This document shows, piece by piece, positions 31,531 to 42,897 of a DNA stretch of 64,000 bases; positions within the stretch are counted from its first letter, which is position 1; every line of letters begins with the position of its first letter. The DNA is taken from the NCBI GenBank assembly GCA_946480915.1, contig CAMLLO010000001.1, forward strand, positions 186,001-250,000, given 5' to 3'. The stretch is from an uncultured Sphingobacteriaceae bacterium (lineage in GTDB: Bacteria > Bacteroidota > Bacteroidia > Sphingobacteriales > Sphingobacteriaceae). The position numbers and the translations under genes were made by a program. The notes beneath the pieces are model-generated. The model had not been told where the DNA came from. It did no database searches and saw only the letters and a list, made by a program, of their open reading frames with translations.

Positions 31531-33336
31531 TTACCTTTTACTTGTCCGTTTCCTGCGTCTTTCTTGTCTGTTTAATTTGCGTTTCTTTTTATCGGATGCA
31601 TTTGTGTTTTTGAAGCTTTTAAATTGAAGTTGAAGATTTCTTTCTCTTTCTGATGTCATACCGATATTCTCCTTGATCCCCGCAAACATACTTTTCCATA
31701 TCATACCATAGAAAGAAACCGAGTCGGGGCGGTAGTAGCTGATTTTTCCAGTTCGTATAGGTTCACCTTCTGATGGATTATCTTCTTTAAGCAATAAATT
31801 GTTTGCTACAAGAGACAGGAGAGTACTCCTCTGTAACTTCTTATTTTGGTTTAATTTTAATATTCCAATATTTAAATCATTATAAATTAACTTCATACTA
31901 CCCGTAGCTTTTCTGTAATCAGCTTTTACAGAAAAAGTCGCCGACTGTGCTTCTCCCGAGCTAATGTCCAATAATGCCAGGGGGCGGGTAATCTGGTTAA
32001 AATACTTTGCCTGCATTTTATGTAGTTTCCCTGAATAATTATATTCCATCGTGGGTGAGGTAAGGTTGAAATTCATATTGAAATCCAATCGTCCCTTGCC
32101 ATAAAAAAAACTGGAAAATTTGCCTCTTGCCCAGTTGTTCTTCCTTAATGATAGAGAATCATTGGTAACGTTTAAAAGCTCACCATTTAATGCAGTAAAA
32201 GCTATTTTCCCCTTTTTTGCCGTGTATGGATCATATTCAATGTAACTTAAGCCAGAATGTTCAATCCTTATGCTATCTATAGTTGATGTTAGTCTCAAGC
32301 GGTTTATCATTGCTTGCGGAAAGTTTTCACCCAAATCTCCAGCCAGTTTAGGCCTCTGTTTATTCATAAATACTTCCAGATTTGCAGCTTTTAAATGCAT
32401 CGAGGACGCATATAATTTTCGATTATCAGTTAAGTTTTTGTAATCAATTCCATTTAGCCAAATTTCATTCATGTCTAGCAAATAGCGGGCTTTTCTATGG
32501 TTCCATTTTAATGAAAATGGTATGTCCGGATAGTTTGGGATGACTTTTAATCCTCTAACCATTGCGTATTTTTTAAATGTCGACATCTCAAGTTTATCAA
32601 ACATTATAGTATACATGCCATCGTTGCTGGCAAACTGATTGTCAAATACCTCAACTAAAATATCTTTGGTATGATAAAATCTTGATTGATCCAGGTGACT
32701 CAAAGAATCTATTAAGAGGTCTTTCACGGTGATCGATAAGTTTTTAATGCCATTAATTTCTGGCTTTTTAAGCCTTCGGTCGATATATTTAAAATCTATT
32801 TCTTTAAATAGCACCTTCTCGATCTTAATTGAATGCAGGTATTTTGATAGTCGTTGCCATGTGGTTCTCGCGTCAACTTTCGATGAATCCTTTTCCATCG
32901 TTTTTTCATAATAAACCCTCACTATCGGTCTTTCCACCGAAATGAACTTAACATCCAAATCTCGTTTTAAATAAACCTTCAGAGGGTGTACACGCCTGAG
33001 TTTTAAAGTCTTTACTTTAATTTCATAGAGGTGACTGGGGTTTATTTTGTTGCGTTTAAACTGTTCATATACCTCTTTGTTCGCTTTAAGCACGATGTCT
33101 TTTATGGTGACGTTTCCTGTAAAGGGATTGATAGAAAGCTTGGAAAATGATATACTATAAAGGTTGTTTGTAGAAGTTTTTACCGTTTCTTTAAGTCTTG
33201 CCGCCGCTAGCGGCTCAATTTGGTAATACATATGGACAGAAACGCCAAGTACAATAGCCAGAATTACGATAAGCAGTCCGCCAACCCACTTAATCTTCTT
33301 TAACAGCCTGCTTTTTTCTTCCTTATTTATCTGCAT
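31531..33336 (-). CDS. Large membrane-anchored AsmA-like protein
   Basis: The 601-residue protein has one N-terminal membrane helix (about 16-34), then a long soluble part with regular strands and the repeated idea of SINPFTGNVTIKDIVLK and LKLRRVHPLKVYLKRDL. This is the layout of AsmA/TamB/DUF748-like proteins of the envelope, which work in lipid transport, but no exact family is certain. It ends in a very basic tail (KKRKLNRQERRRKRTSKR). ATG 33336 is preferred. It is divergent from miaB. Confidence 0.6.
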   Translation of the reverse strand: MQINKEEKSRLLKKIKWVGGLLIVILAIVLGVSVHMYYQIEPLAAARLKETVKTSTNNLYSISFSKLSINPFTGNVTIKDIVLKANKEVYEQFKRNKINPSHLYEIKVKTLKLRRVHPLKVYLKRDLDVKFISVERPIVRVYYEKTMEKDSSKVDARTTWQRLSKYLHSIKIEKVLFKEIDFKYIDRRLKKPEINGIKNLSITVKDLLIDSLSHLDQSRFYHTKDILVEVFDNQFASNDGMYTIMFDKLEMSTFKKYAMVRGLKVIPNYPDIPFSLKWNHRKARYLLDMNEIWLNGIDYKNLTDNRKLYASSMHLKAANLEVFMNKQRPKLAGDLGENFPQAMINRLRLTSTIDSIRIEHSGLSYIEYDPYTAKKGKIAFTALNGELLNVTNDSLSLRKNNWARGKFSSFFYGKGRLDFNMNFNLTSPTMEYNYSGKLHKMQAKYFNQITRPLALLDISSGEAQSATFSVKADYRKATGSMKLIYNDLNIGILKLNQNKKLQRSTLLSLVANNLLLKEDNPSEGEPIRTGKISYYRPDSVSFYGMIWKSMFAGIKENIGMTSERERNLQLQFKSFKNTNASDKKKRKLNRQERRRKRTSKR

Positions 33337-33420
33337 TCGAAGCTGATTTATCCCGCTTATAAACTTACATTTTTTACATGAAATCAATAACTGACAACCT
33401 GTCATTATCTAAAAATATAG

Positions 33421-33428
33421 TACTTTTG
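33421..33428 (+). promoter_or_regulatory. Promoter -7 element upstream of miaB
   Basis: TACTTTTG fits the Bacteroidota -7 consensus TAnnTTTG and lies 19 bp before the miaB ATG at 33447. A -33 TTG is not clear. The short leader is usual in this group. Confidence 0.6.
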
Positions 33429-33446
33429 CATTCCAAAATTAGAACG

Positions 33447-34886
33447 ATGTACAATCCGCTGATAGATGACAAAGAAGTTGTGAAGCATGATGAGGCAAGG
33501 CAGGGTGAGGCACTAGTACTTGAAACTGCTCCTTCAAAACACAATGGCCGGAAGCTTTATATAGAAAGTTATGGCTGTGCGATGAATTTTTCTGATAGTG
33601 AAATAGTGGCCTCTATTATGACTGATATGGGCTTCCAAACTACGTCAGAGTATCGTGAGGCAGATGTTATTTTTATTAATACCTGTTCCATCCGCGAAAA
33701 CGCCGAACAAAAGGTGCGCAATAGATTGCGCGAGTTTGGTGCTGTGAAAAAGCAAAATCGCGGACTGGTGGTAGGGGTTTTAGGTTGTATGGCCGAACGC
33801 TTGAAAGCGAAATTTCTGGAAGAAGAAAAGTTAGTGGACGTAGTAGTTGGCCCGGATTCGTATCGTGATCTGCCAAATCTTATAGGTTCGGTAGATGACG
33901 GAAACAAAGCTGTGAACGTATTGCTTTCGCGTGAAGAAACCTATGCGGATATTAGTCCGGTACGTTTAAATTCTAACGGAATCACTGCTTTTGTGTCCAT
34001 TATGCGTGGTTGCGATAACATGTGTTCTTTCTGCGTGGTGCCTTTTACAAGAGGAAGGGAGCGAAGCAGAGATCCTCACTCGATCGTAAATGAAGCTAGA
34101 GAGTTGTTTAACGAGGGCTACCGCGAAGTTACCTTGTTGGGCCAAAACGTCGATTCGTATAAATGGGCAAACGAAGAAGGCACAGAAAAAGTAAATTTTG
34201 CTGGCCTTCTTGAGCTTGTTGCTTTGATAAATCCAGACCTAAGAGTTCGCTTTTCAACCTCGCATCCAAAAGATATTACCGACGAGGTATTGCATACCAT
34301 TGCCAAATACGATAATATCTGTAACTATATCCACCTTCCCGTTCAATCAGGAAATTCAAGGGTGTTAGAAATGATGAACCGCACTTATGACAGGGACTGG
34401 TATATGGATCGCGTGAAGGCAATAAAAAGAATTATTCCGGAATGCGCTATATCCACTGATGTTATTACAGGCTTCTGTACTGAAACTGAAGAGGAACACC
34501 AGGAAACGATAAGCATGATGGATTTTGTTCAATATGACTTTGCTTACATGTTTATGTATTCTGAGCGGCCGGGTACTTTAGCCGCAAAGCGATATGCTGA
34601 TGATATTCCTGAGGATGTTAAACTACGCAGACTTCAAGAAGTTGTGGCAAAACAGCAGCAGCACTCGCACGAGCGGCTGAAATTACAATTGGGAAAAGTT
34701 CAAAAGGTATTAATTGAAGGGTTTTCAAAGAAATCTAAACAGCATTATTGCGGCAGAAACGATCACAACGCAATGGTTGTGTTTCCGATAGATAATAATT
34801 ACAAACCAGGTGAGTACGCATATGTTTTAGCTGAAGAATGTACTACAGCTACATTGCTCGGAACGGTAGTAGAGCCAAGAGTCTAG
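33447..34886 (+). CDS. miaB: tRNA-2-methylthio-N6-dimethylallyladenosine synthase
   Basis: The 479-residue protein has the MiaB parts in order. First is an N-terminal UPF0004 domain with Cys in [14 protein letters not shown] and LGCMAER. Next is the radical-SAM cluster motif [16 protein letters not shown] (CxxxCxxC). A C-terminal TRAM domain follows. It methylthiolates i6A37 in tRNA. ATG 33447 is preferred over 33378, as it follows the promoter motif directly. Its stop codon lies inside the left repeat of a small insertion cassette. Confidence 0.95.
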   Translation: MYNPLIDDKEVVKHDEARQGEALVLETAPSKHNGRKLYIESYGCAMNFSDSEIVASIMTDMGFQTTSEYREADVIFINTCSIRENAEQKVRNRLREFGAVKKQNRGLVVGVLGCMAERLKAKFLEEEKLVDVVVGPDSYRDLPNLIGSVDDGNKAVNVLLSREETYADISPVRLNSNGITAFVSIMRGCDNMCSFCVVPFTRGRERSRDPHSIVNEARELFNEGYREVTLLGQNVDSYKWANEEGTEKVNFAGLLELVALINPDLRVRFSTSHPKDITDEVLHTIAKYDNICNYIHLPVQSGNSRVLEMMNRTYDRDWYMDRVKAIKRIIPECAISTDVITGFCTETEEEHQETISMMDFVQYDFAYMFMYSERPGTLAAKRYADDIPEDVKLRRLQEVVAKQQQHSHERLKLQLGKVQKVLIEGFSKKSKQHYCGRNDHNAMVVFPIDNNYKPGEYAYVLAEECTTATLLGTVVEPRV

Positions 34887-35350
34887 AATCAAGAGGCAAG
34901 AATCTGGCATGGAGCTAAATTAAGAACGTTGGAAATAAGAAAAAGAGAGAGTATAACCATGGCTCATAACTTTAAAAAGCTGCAGGTCTGGCAAAAATCA
35001 ATGGATTTTACCGACTTAACTTATGACTATTGCAGGGGCCTGCCTACTGATGAAAGATTTAATTTGATCGATCAAATTAATAGAAGTTCTTGTTCTATAC
35101 CATCGAATATAGCAGAAGGCTCTGGAAAAAGAACCTATCTTCAATTTGCAGAGTACTTAAGCATCTCCCTCTCATCTTCTTACGAAGCAGAAACGCAACT
35201 GCTAATTTGCGGACGCAGAAATTATGGAATAAAAGAAAAATTGGAGATCTGTCTCAAATCGATTGAAGAAGTTCACAGAATGATTTTCTCATTCAGAGAA
35301 CATATTCTGAAAAGTGGAAGTAGCTCTCTTGGTTCTTAACTCTTAATTCT
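34885..35350. mobile_element. Small cassette with terminal inverted repeats (four-helix gene)
   Basis: AGAATCAAGAGGCAAGAATC (34885-34904) and the reverse complement of 35331-35350 match at 16 of 20 positions. Between them is only a four-helix-bundle gene. It interrupts an otherwise typical miaB to sigma-54 activator spacing. No transposase is present, so it would move in trans. Homologous genes are known inside 23S rRNA as intervening sequences. Confidence 0.6.
34959..35339 (+). CDS. Four-helix-bundle protein (23S rRNA IVP family)
   Basis: The 126-residue protein matches the S23/IVP family: FKKLQVWQKSMDFTDLTY, then INRSSCSIPSNIAEGSGK and an LSISLSSSYEAETQLLI helix. Family members are encoded in intervening sequences of 23S rRNA and in scattered intergenic cassettes; the molecular role is unknown. 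ATG 34959 follows an ACC context. The gene is in a repeat-bounded cassette. Confidence 0.9.
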   Translation: MAHNFKKLQVWQKSMDFTDLTYDYCRGLPTDERFNLIDQINRSSCSIPSNIAEGSGKRTYLQFAEYLSISLSSSYEAETQLLICGRRNYGIKEKLEICLKSIEEVHRMIFSFREHILKSGSSSLGS

Positions 35351-35364
35351 TTCCTTTCTAAAAT

Positions 35365-36597
35365 ATGGATATACAAGATATTAAAAACCGATTCGGTATA
35401 ATAGGAAACTCCCCTCTGCTTAACCGGGCAATAGATATCGCACGACAGGTAGCTCCAACTGATATCTCTGTGTTGATCACCGGGGAAAGCGGTAGCGGCA
35501 AGGAAGTTTTTTCACATATAATTCACCAACTGAGCGCACGCAAGCATGGACCCTTTATTGCGGTTAACTGCGGCGCTATTCCGGAAGGAACCATCGATTC
35601 GGAGTTATTCGGACATGAAAAAGGTTCGTTTACCGGTGCGCACGAAGCGAGAAAAGGCTATTTTGAAGTTGTAAACGGTGGTACTATTTTTCTTGATGAA
35701 GTGGCAGAGCTGCCTTTAGGAACTCAGTCTCGTCTTTTGCGCGTATTAGAGTCTGGTGAATATCTCCGGGTAGGATCTTCCAAAGTTCAAAAAACGGATG
35801 TGAGAATAGTTGCCGCTACAAACGTAAACGTGTTTGATGCGGTTCAAAATGGCAAATTTCGCGAGGATTTATATTACCGGTTAAATACCGTTCCATTAAA
35901 AATTCCTGCTTTACGCGAGAGGAAAGAAGATATTCACCTTATTTTCCGGAAGTTTATTGCAGACTTTACGAATAAATATCGCAGCCCATCGGTTCAATTA
36001 GATCCCGATGCCCAGCAAATGCTGATAAATTATAGCTGGCCAGGGAATGTAAGGCAATTAAAAAATGTCGCCGAACAAATTGCAGTTCTGGAAAAAGACA
36101 GAAATCTAACTGTACACAGCTTGCAGCAGTATATTCCTCAGGAACATGCCAATCTTCCGATGCGCATAAATCAGGGGAAGAAAGAAGATCTTTCTGAACG
36201 CGACATACTTTACAAGGTTTTGTTTGATATGAAGCGGGATATGGTAGAGTTGAAAAAGCTGGTGGCAGAAATTATCCAGAACGGAGGTAATGCACCTGCA
36301 CTCTCAGAAAACCCTCATCTTATTCATCAGCTATATCGCGATATTGAGCTGCCATCCACGCAGGATAATGCGCCAATGGTGACAATTCATCATCCGGAAA
36401 ACGATAAAAAGACTAACTTCGATTACAGTCATCATACCGAGGAGGTAGAAGAATCGTTATCATTGATAGAAAAAGAATCTGATCTGATTAAAAAAGCCTT
36501 AAAAAAGCATAAAGGCAAACGTAAACTTGCCGCGCAGGAATTAGGGATTTCCGAAAGAACTCTTTATCGTAAAATAAAAGAATTAGACTTAAATTAA
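35365..36597 (+). CDS. Sigma-54 interacting transcription activator
   Basis: The 410-residue protein starts directly with an AAA+ domain: GESGSGKE (Walker A), GSFTGA (a variant of the GAFTGA loop), GGTIFLDEV (Walker B) and NVRQLKN. A C-terminal Fis-type helix-turn-helix (RKLAAQELGISERTLYRKI) follows. There is no N-terminal receiver domain, so control must come by another route. It should activate RpoN-dependent promoters. The stop overlaps the lptE start (TAATG). Confidence 0.9.
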   Translation: MDIQDIKNRFGIIGNSPLLNRAIDIARQVAPTDISVLITGESGSGKEVFSHIIHQLSARKHGPFIAVNCGAIPEGTIDSELFGHEKGSFTGAHEARKGYFEVVNGGTIFLDEVAELPLGTQSRLLRVLESGEYLRVGSSKVQKTDVRIVAATNVNVFDAVQNGKFREDLYYRLNTVPLKIPALRERKEDIHLIFRKFIADFTNKYRSPSVQLDPDAQQMLINYSWPGNVRQLKNVAEQIAVLEKDRNLTVHSLQQYIPQEHANLPMRINQGKKEDLSERDILYKVLFDMKRDMVELKKLVAEIIQNGGNAPALSENPHLIHQLYRDIELPSTQDNAPMVTIHHPENDKKTNFDYSHHTEEVEESLSLIEKESDLIKKALKKHKGKRKLAAQELGISERTLYRKIKELDLN

Positions 36598-37112
36598 TGA
36601 AAAATAAAAGCCTGAAAACGCTTCTCTTATTGGTTCCAATGATTCTTGGTCTCCAATCCTGTTGGCTATATAGCTTTAGTGGAGCTTCTATTCCTCCGAA
36701 TATGAAGACGGTTTCTGTGGATTTTTTTGACAATACAGCACCTTTAGTTGTTCCTACCTTGAGCCAGGCTTTTACAGAAGAATTAAAAACACGTATAAGA
36801 ACGCAAAGCAAACTGAATTTAATACGTGATAATGCAGACGGGCACTTTGAGGGGCGTATAACTGACTTCGCTTACACCAACGTAGCTGTTACCGCAGGTG
36901 AAAGAGCCAATCTGGTACGCCTAACTATCACCGTGAATGTAAAGTTTACCAGCGCCGTTAAGCCTGAGGATAGCTTTGAGCAGCAATTCAGTCAATACGA
37001 ACAATTTTCACTCGATAATGGTTCCATTCAGGCACAAGAACCAAAAATAATTCCGATTGTAACCAAAAGACTTACTGAAGATATTTTCAATAAAGCTTTT
37101 GCAAATTGGTAA
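36597..37112 (+). CDS. lptE: LPS assembly lipoprotein LptE-family
   Basis: A lipoprotein signal (up to LQSC, Cys22) and the sequence SGASIPPNMKTVSVDFFDN...TEELKTRIRTQSKLNLI match the LptE-like lipoproteins of Bacteroidota. These form the outer-membrane LPS translocon with LptD. The 171-residue length is normal. Translational overlap with the activator gene suggests co-expression. Confidence 0.8.
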   Translation: MKNKSLKTLLLLVPMILGLQSCWLYSFSGASIPPNMKTVSVDFFDNTAPLVVPTLSQAFTEELKTRIRTQSKLNLIRDNADGHFEGRITDFAYTNVAVTAGERANLVRLTITVNVKFTSAVKPEDSFEQQFSQYEQFSLDNGSIQAQEPKIIPIVTKRLTEDIFNKAFANW

Positions 37113-37144
37113 AGCGTTTATTAGTTTCATCTTTTTATTAAGAA

Positions 37145-38848
37145 GTGGCAGATTTAAGTTTCGTAAATACCAGAGAGTTTTCAAGGTTAATATCAAAGCC
37201 TTCCACCTTAACTGTCTTTGATATGAGTATGTTGGAGGATTTGGTAACACTTTATCCGTATTCATACCCACTTCATACATCGTATGCTTTTGCGCTAAAA
37301 AAGTTTAAGCCCGAGAAATACGATGATTACCTTTATAAAGCCGCGGCCTATATTCCTGACAGGTTATTGCTTTACAAAATTATAAATAACGTTGCCGAAT
37401 TTGAAAATCCAGCTGCCAAAGAAGCCTCAGTTCCATTTGTCGATAATACCCTGCAGGAAGTAGTTGAACAGGCGGCATTTGAGGCAGAATATCATATTTC
37501 TGAAGATTTTGAGCCCGCTTCTCAGGAAACTACAAACGACCTGCCTGTGCAAGAAGAAGGTGTAGACGATGCAGGATTAGAAGAGATTACTTTACAATCC
37601 CAAGAATCCAACATTGGAATTGCAGAGCCAGAAGAACTGAAAATAGGGGAGCTTCTTAGCGAAGAAGCCAACACTTCGGAATTGGAGTTGACGGAAAGCG
37701 TTGATCTTGATAATGCACCATTTGCTGAAGAACACGGTGTTTTAACAGAAATAGAAGATGTAGCTGACGCAAATTATCCTTCTTCTGAACCCGAGGCTAT
37801 TGATGAGGCTGCTGAAATACCAGAACTCAATGTTCCTGAATCAACTATAGTTCCTGAATTGAACATATCATCTGATGCTGAGGCGGATTCCGCTCAGGTG
37901 TCTTTTGTAACTGAAGATATTGAGAATAATGAACCTGTCATTTTTGAAGGTCCGGATCTAATCGAAACTATAGAGCTGGAAATAGAAGAAGATCAACAGG
38001 ACGAAAAACCGGAAAGGGTAGAAAGTGAAATAAGTTATTTTTCTTTCAGCTCCGACACCTTCGATAATACTATTGAAACAGTAATACCTTTTTCAGAACA
38101 TCCGACTTTTGTGGGAGGTGCTGAATTAAATCAGGACTCAGATTTATCTTCTGGTGCAGAGCAAACAGGAGGGTCGGCGCCTGCACAAAATGAAATTATC
38201 GGCAACATTGCCTCAACTGATTACTTTGTTTTTGATAAGTCGGTAATAGACCCTTTGCAAAAAGAGGAGCATGGCGAGCATCCTTCTGTTGTTGAAGCAG
38301 AAATGGCATCTTTTAACCCGATAAATGAAGGAACTGTTTCGCGATATGATGACGATAAAATGCCTTTTTCGTTTTTGTGGTGGTTAAATAAGACCCGAAA
38401 AGAACATGCAGAAACCTATCAGCCATATTCAGGAAAAACCTATCTGCCAGCTCAAGATGCAAAAAAACAGATCCCGGGACAGCTTGATCAGCAGATTATG
38501 GAGAATATCTTTCATATTCAGCCAGAAATAAATGTTTTTCAAAACGAGATAAACAGACCTATCAGCTTCGGGCTTAAACGCCATGAAGACGAAATAATTG
38601 AAAAATTCATCAGTGAAGATCCGCAAATTCGTCCGCCTAAGGCAGACAGGCTGGACACTGAAAACAAGGCCAGGAAAAGTTCAGAGGATAATCTTGATCT
38701 GGTTTCTGAGACTCTTGCAAAGATTTATACCGATCAAATGCTTTATCACAAAGCTATTGATACCTACCAAAAATTAAGTTTGAAATTCCCGGAAAAAAGC
38801 GCTTACTTTGCCGGTCAAATTCGGGAATTAGAAAAGAAATTCAATTAA
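37145..38848 (+). CDS. TPR-like protein with long acidic middle
   Basis: The 567-residue protein starts at GTG. Residues 1-100 and the last 50 (ETLAKIYTDQMLYHKAIDTYQKL) look helical, the latter TPR-like. The middle (about 100-400) is low-complexity and rich in Glu, Asp, Ser and Pro, likely disordered. Function is unknown, but the gene keeps its place between lptE and secG in related genomes as I recall, suggesting an envelope role. Confidence 0.7.
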   Translation: MADLSFVNTREFSRLISKPSTLTVFDMSMLEDLVTLYPYSYPLHTSYAFALKKFKPEKYDDYLYKAAAYIPDRLLLYKIINNVAEFENPAAKEASVPFVDNTLQEVVEQAAFEAEYHISEDFEPASQETTNDLPVQEEGVDDAGLEEITLQSQESNIGIAEPEELKIGELLSEEANTSELELTESVDLDNAPFAEEHGVLTEIEDVADANYPSSEPEAIDEAAEIPELNVPESTIVPELNISSDAEADSAQVSFVTEDIENNEPVIFEGPDLIETIELEIEEDQQDEKPERVESEISYFSFSSDTFDNTIETVIPFSEHPTFVGGAELNQDSDLSSGAEQTGGSAPAQNEIIGNIASTDYFVFDKSVIDPLQKEEHGEHPSVVEAEMASFNPINEGTVSRYDDDKMPFSFLWWLNKTRKEHAETYQPYSGKTYLPAQDAKKQIPGQLDQQIMENIFHIQPEINVFQNEINRPISFGLKRHEDEIIEKFISEDPQIRPPKADRLDTENKARKSSEDNLDLVSETLAKIYTDQMLYHKAIDTYQKLSLKFPEKSAYFAGQIRELEKKFN

Positions 38849-38858
38849 TATATTTATC

Positions 38859-39191
38859 ATGTTCACTACACTGGTTATTCTGGCTATTTTTATTTGTATA
38901 CTATTGGGCCTCATTATCTTAATCCAGAATCCAAAAGGCGGTGGCCTTACATCTGGTTTCGCTGGTTCCAATAATGTTATGGGTGTACAGCGCACCGGAG
39001 ATTTTCTTGAAAAAGGAACATGGGTATTAATTATATCCCTTATGGTTATAGTATTACTTATAAATGTAGTGCCTCAAAGTGGCGGAACCGGATCTTCAAC
39101 TGAAGATATTCAGAACCAGGTTACAAAACCGGCGAGTTCGTCTCCTATTGCGCCACAAGCTCTTCCGGGCTTAGATTCAACAAAGAAATAA
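38859..39191 (+). CDS. secG: Preprotein translocase subunit SecG
   Basis: The 110-residue protein has two membrane helices, at about 5-23 and 50-68, with the conserved loop LIQNPKGGGLTSGFAG between them. It is the small stabilising subunit of SecYEG. A terminator follows at 39211-39238. It begins 11 bp after the upstream gene. Confidence 0.93.
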   Translation: MFTTLVILAIFICILLGLIILIQNPKGGGLTSGFAGSNNVMGVQRTGDFLEKGTWVLIISLMVIVLLINVVPQSGGTGSSTEDIQNQVTKPASSSPIAPQALPGLDSTKK

Positions 39192-39210
39192 TCTTGCTTA
39201 ATCTCATAGT

Positions 39211-39238
39211 AAAGGCTTCCTATCCGGAGGCCTTTTTT
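39211..39238 (+). terminator. Terminator after secG
   Basis: AAAGGCTTCC pairs with GGAGGCCTTT, with one wobble and a short loop, followed by a T-run of six. Confidence 0.85.
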
Positions 39239-39312
39239 GTTGGCTGACATTTCACTGACAGCATGACATTGAGCCTGTTAAATAATCAACCAGATTTTTT
39301 GATATATGTAAT

Positions 39313-39371
39313 TTTGACAAGTTAAACGCCAAAATTCTTCAATTTTCGCCTTTGGCACAGAAAGTGTCAAA
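39313..39371. promoter_or_regulatory. Inverted repeat upstream of groES
   Basis: TTTGACA (39313-39319) and TGTCAAA (39365-39371) are perfect 7-bp inverted repeats flanking the presumed groES promoter. It may be a regulatory dyad for heat-shock control. It is not the classical CIRCE sequence. Confidence 0.4.
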
Positions 39372-39401
39372 CTGGGTACAGAAACAAATTATATCAAAAC
39401 T

Positions 39402-39677
39402 ATGGCATTAAATATTAAACCAATTGCAGACCGAGTAGTGGTTGAAGCTGCTCCTGCTGAAGAAAAAACAGCATCTGGTATTTACATTCCTGACACTGCT
39501 AAAGAGAAACCTCAAAGAGGAACTGTAGTTGCTGTTGGTGATGGAAAAAAAGATGAACCTTTAACTGTTAAAGTTGGTGACGAGGTTTTATATGGCAAAT
39601 ATGCAGGTACTGAAATTACTCATGATGGTAAAGAGTATCTGATCATGCGCGAATCTGATATCTACGCGGTACTATAG
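39402..39677 (+). CDS. groES: Co-chaperonin GroES
   Basis: The 91-residue protein has the GroES pattern: [38 protein letters not shown] and ESDIYAVL. It caps the GroEL chamber. It is followed by groEL after a 144-bp spacer that holds a small repeat-bounded insertion. Confidence 0.97.
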   Translation: MALNIKPIADRVVVEAAPAEEKTASGIYIPDTAKEKPQRGTVVAVGDGKKDEPLTVKVGDEVLYGKYAGTEITHDGKEYLIMRESDIYAVL

Positions 39678-39679
39678 AG

Positions 39680-41462
<1,783 letters not shown>

Positions 41463-41489
41463 TAGCAGACTTTCACACAGAATATAGAA

Positions 41490-41526
41490 ACGCCCCGAAG
41501 CTATGCGCTTTCGGGGCGTTTTTTTT
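41490..41526 (+). terminator. Terminator after groEL
   Basis: AACGCCCCGAA pairs with TTCGGGGCGTT, followed by a run of T residues, just beyond the groEL stop. Confidence 0.92.
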
Positions 41527-41528
41527 GG

Positions 41529-42095
41529 CAGAATTAACAGGATTGAAGAATTAGCAGAATTAATATTAGTTATTTATTTTAGTCGCTTTATTCTGCTAAT
41601 TCTATTATTCTAAAAATTCTAACCCGCCATGGAAAGAGACAATCTCACTTACGCTGTTATAGGTTGTGCCATGAACGTTCATAACACCTTAGGTAATGGC
41701 TTTCAGGAGAAAATATATCAAAGATGTCTTGCCATTGAATTTGGGCGGGCCAACTTAAAATTTGCTCCAGAAGTAGAACAAGAGATATTTTATGATGGAA
41801 TATATGTTGGAACGAGAAGAGCTGATTTCATTATAGAAGATAAACCGGTGCTTGAATTAAAGGCATTAATTAATCTTGAGGACGCACATCTTGCCCATGC
41901 TAAAAATTATGTAATAGCCTATAATTTTGAAAAGGGCTTCTTATAAACTTGGAGGCAAAAGCCTTCAATACAAGCTAGTATTCAATTCAAGTACAAACTA
42001 TAGTAAAAACATTCAAACTCCTTTTAATAATAATGCTCTTTAATTTACATTTGTCATCAAAAAATTCTGTTAATCCTCCAATCCTCTAAATTCTG
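41529..42095. mobile_element. Cassette with 34-bp terminal inverted repeats (GxxExxY gene)
   Basis: The 34-bp left end (41529-41562) and the reverse complement of the right end (42062-42095) match at about 28 positions. The unit is placed exactly between the groEL terminator and the start of the mscS gene, and contains only a frameshifted GxxExxY gene. No transposase is present. Confidence 0.65.
41629..42043 (+). pseudogene. GxxExxY protein gene, frameshifted near its end
   Basis: The open frame (41629-41946) encodes 105 residues of the GxxExxY family: YAVIGCAMNVHNTLGNGFQEKIYQ, IYVGTRRADFII and LELKALINLEDAHLAHAKNYV. It stops right after GFL, where the family continues with an INFG segment. 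The expected residues reappear in another frame at 41951 (GGKSLQYKLVFN), so one or two small indels near 41943-41950 have broken the gene. The protein may still be partly functional. Family function is unknown; the cassette context suggests mobility. Confidence 0.72.
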
Positions 42096-42105
42096 ATCCG
42101 GCCAC

Positions 42106-42897
42106 ATGAACTGGGATAAATTTTACGACAAAGCTTACGATTTCCTTCTGACAAATGGTCCGAAAGTAATTACAGCAATAATAATTTTGTTTGTTGGCAT
42201 ATGGTTTATAAAACTAATAAGAAAAGGACTGGTTGCGGGAATGCAAAAACGCGATTTAGATCCTTCTTTACAGCCATTTTTACAAAGCCTTATAATTATT
42301 TCCCTACAGATTTTTCTGATAATAGGAATAATGCAGATAGTAGGTATTCAGCTTACTATCTTTACGACTGTAATTGGAGCCTTCGGTGTTGCCGCAGGTT
42401 TAGCCTTATCCGGGACGCTTCAGAATTTCGCCAGTGGCGTACTGATTCTCGTATTGAAACCATTTCGTGTAGGCGATAATATAATTGCGCAGGGGCAGGA
42501 AGGAACGGTTAATTCTATTCAAATATTCTATACCGTGGTTACCACTGCCGATAATAAAACCGTCATTTTTCCCAACAGCAAGCTTTCAAACGAAATTATT
42601 ATTAATACAAGCAGGGAAGGTAAACGCCGATTGGATGTGGAATTAAAAGTGAACTATAGTACTGACTTTAACGCAATTAAGCCAATAATAAAAAAAACGA
42701 TAGAAGCTTCGCCTAATATTTTAAAAAGTCCGGAAGCTCGAATTGGAATATCTTTGTTAGACGCTGACGGGTACAAAGTGTCTGTAAATATTTGGGTAAA
42801 CCCACATGGTTTTACAGATGCCCGATATAACTTTCAGGCCAAATTGATAGATGATTTAAAAGAAGCTGGAGTTATATTGCCGGGTATGTTGGGTTAA
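42106..42897 (+). CDS. Small-conductance mechanosensitive channel (MscS family)
   Basis: The 263-residue protein has three membrane helices in the first 115 residues. The pore helix GAFGVAAGLALSGTLQNFASG is clear and the soluble beta domain follows with FRVGDNI and FPNSKLSNEII. It opens under membrane tension and protects against osmotic shock. Its stop overlaps the convergent DUF58 gene by four bases. Confidence 0.92.
   Translation: MNWDKFYDKAYDFLLTNGPKVITAIIILFVGIWFIKLIRKGLVAGMQKRDLDPSLQPFLQSLIIISLQIFLIIGIMQIVGIQLTIFTTVIGAFGVAAGLALSGTLQNFASGVLILVLKPFRVGDNIIAQGQEGTVNSIQIFYTVVTTADNKTVIFPNSKLSNEIIINTSREGKRRLDVELKVNYSTDFNAIKPIIKKTIEASPNILKSPEARIGISLLDADGYKVSVNIWVNPHGFTDARYNFQAKLIDDLKEAGVILPGMLG

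Noticed and set aside
39361..39401. Sigma-54 promoter upstream of groES
   Set aside because: A TGGCAC-like sequence occurs near 39354, but the downstream GC element at the required spacing is missing.
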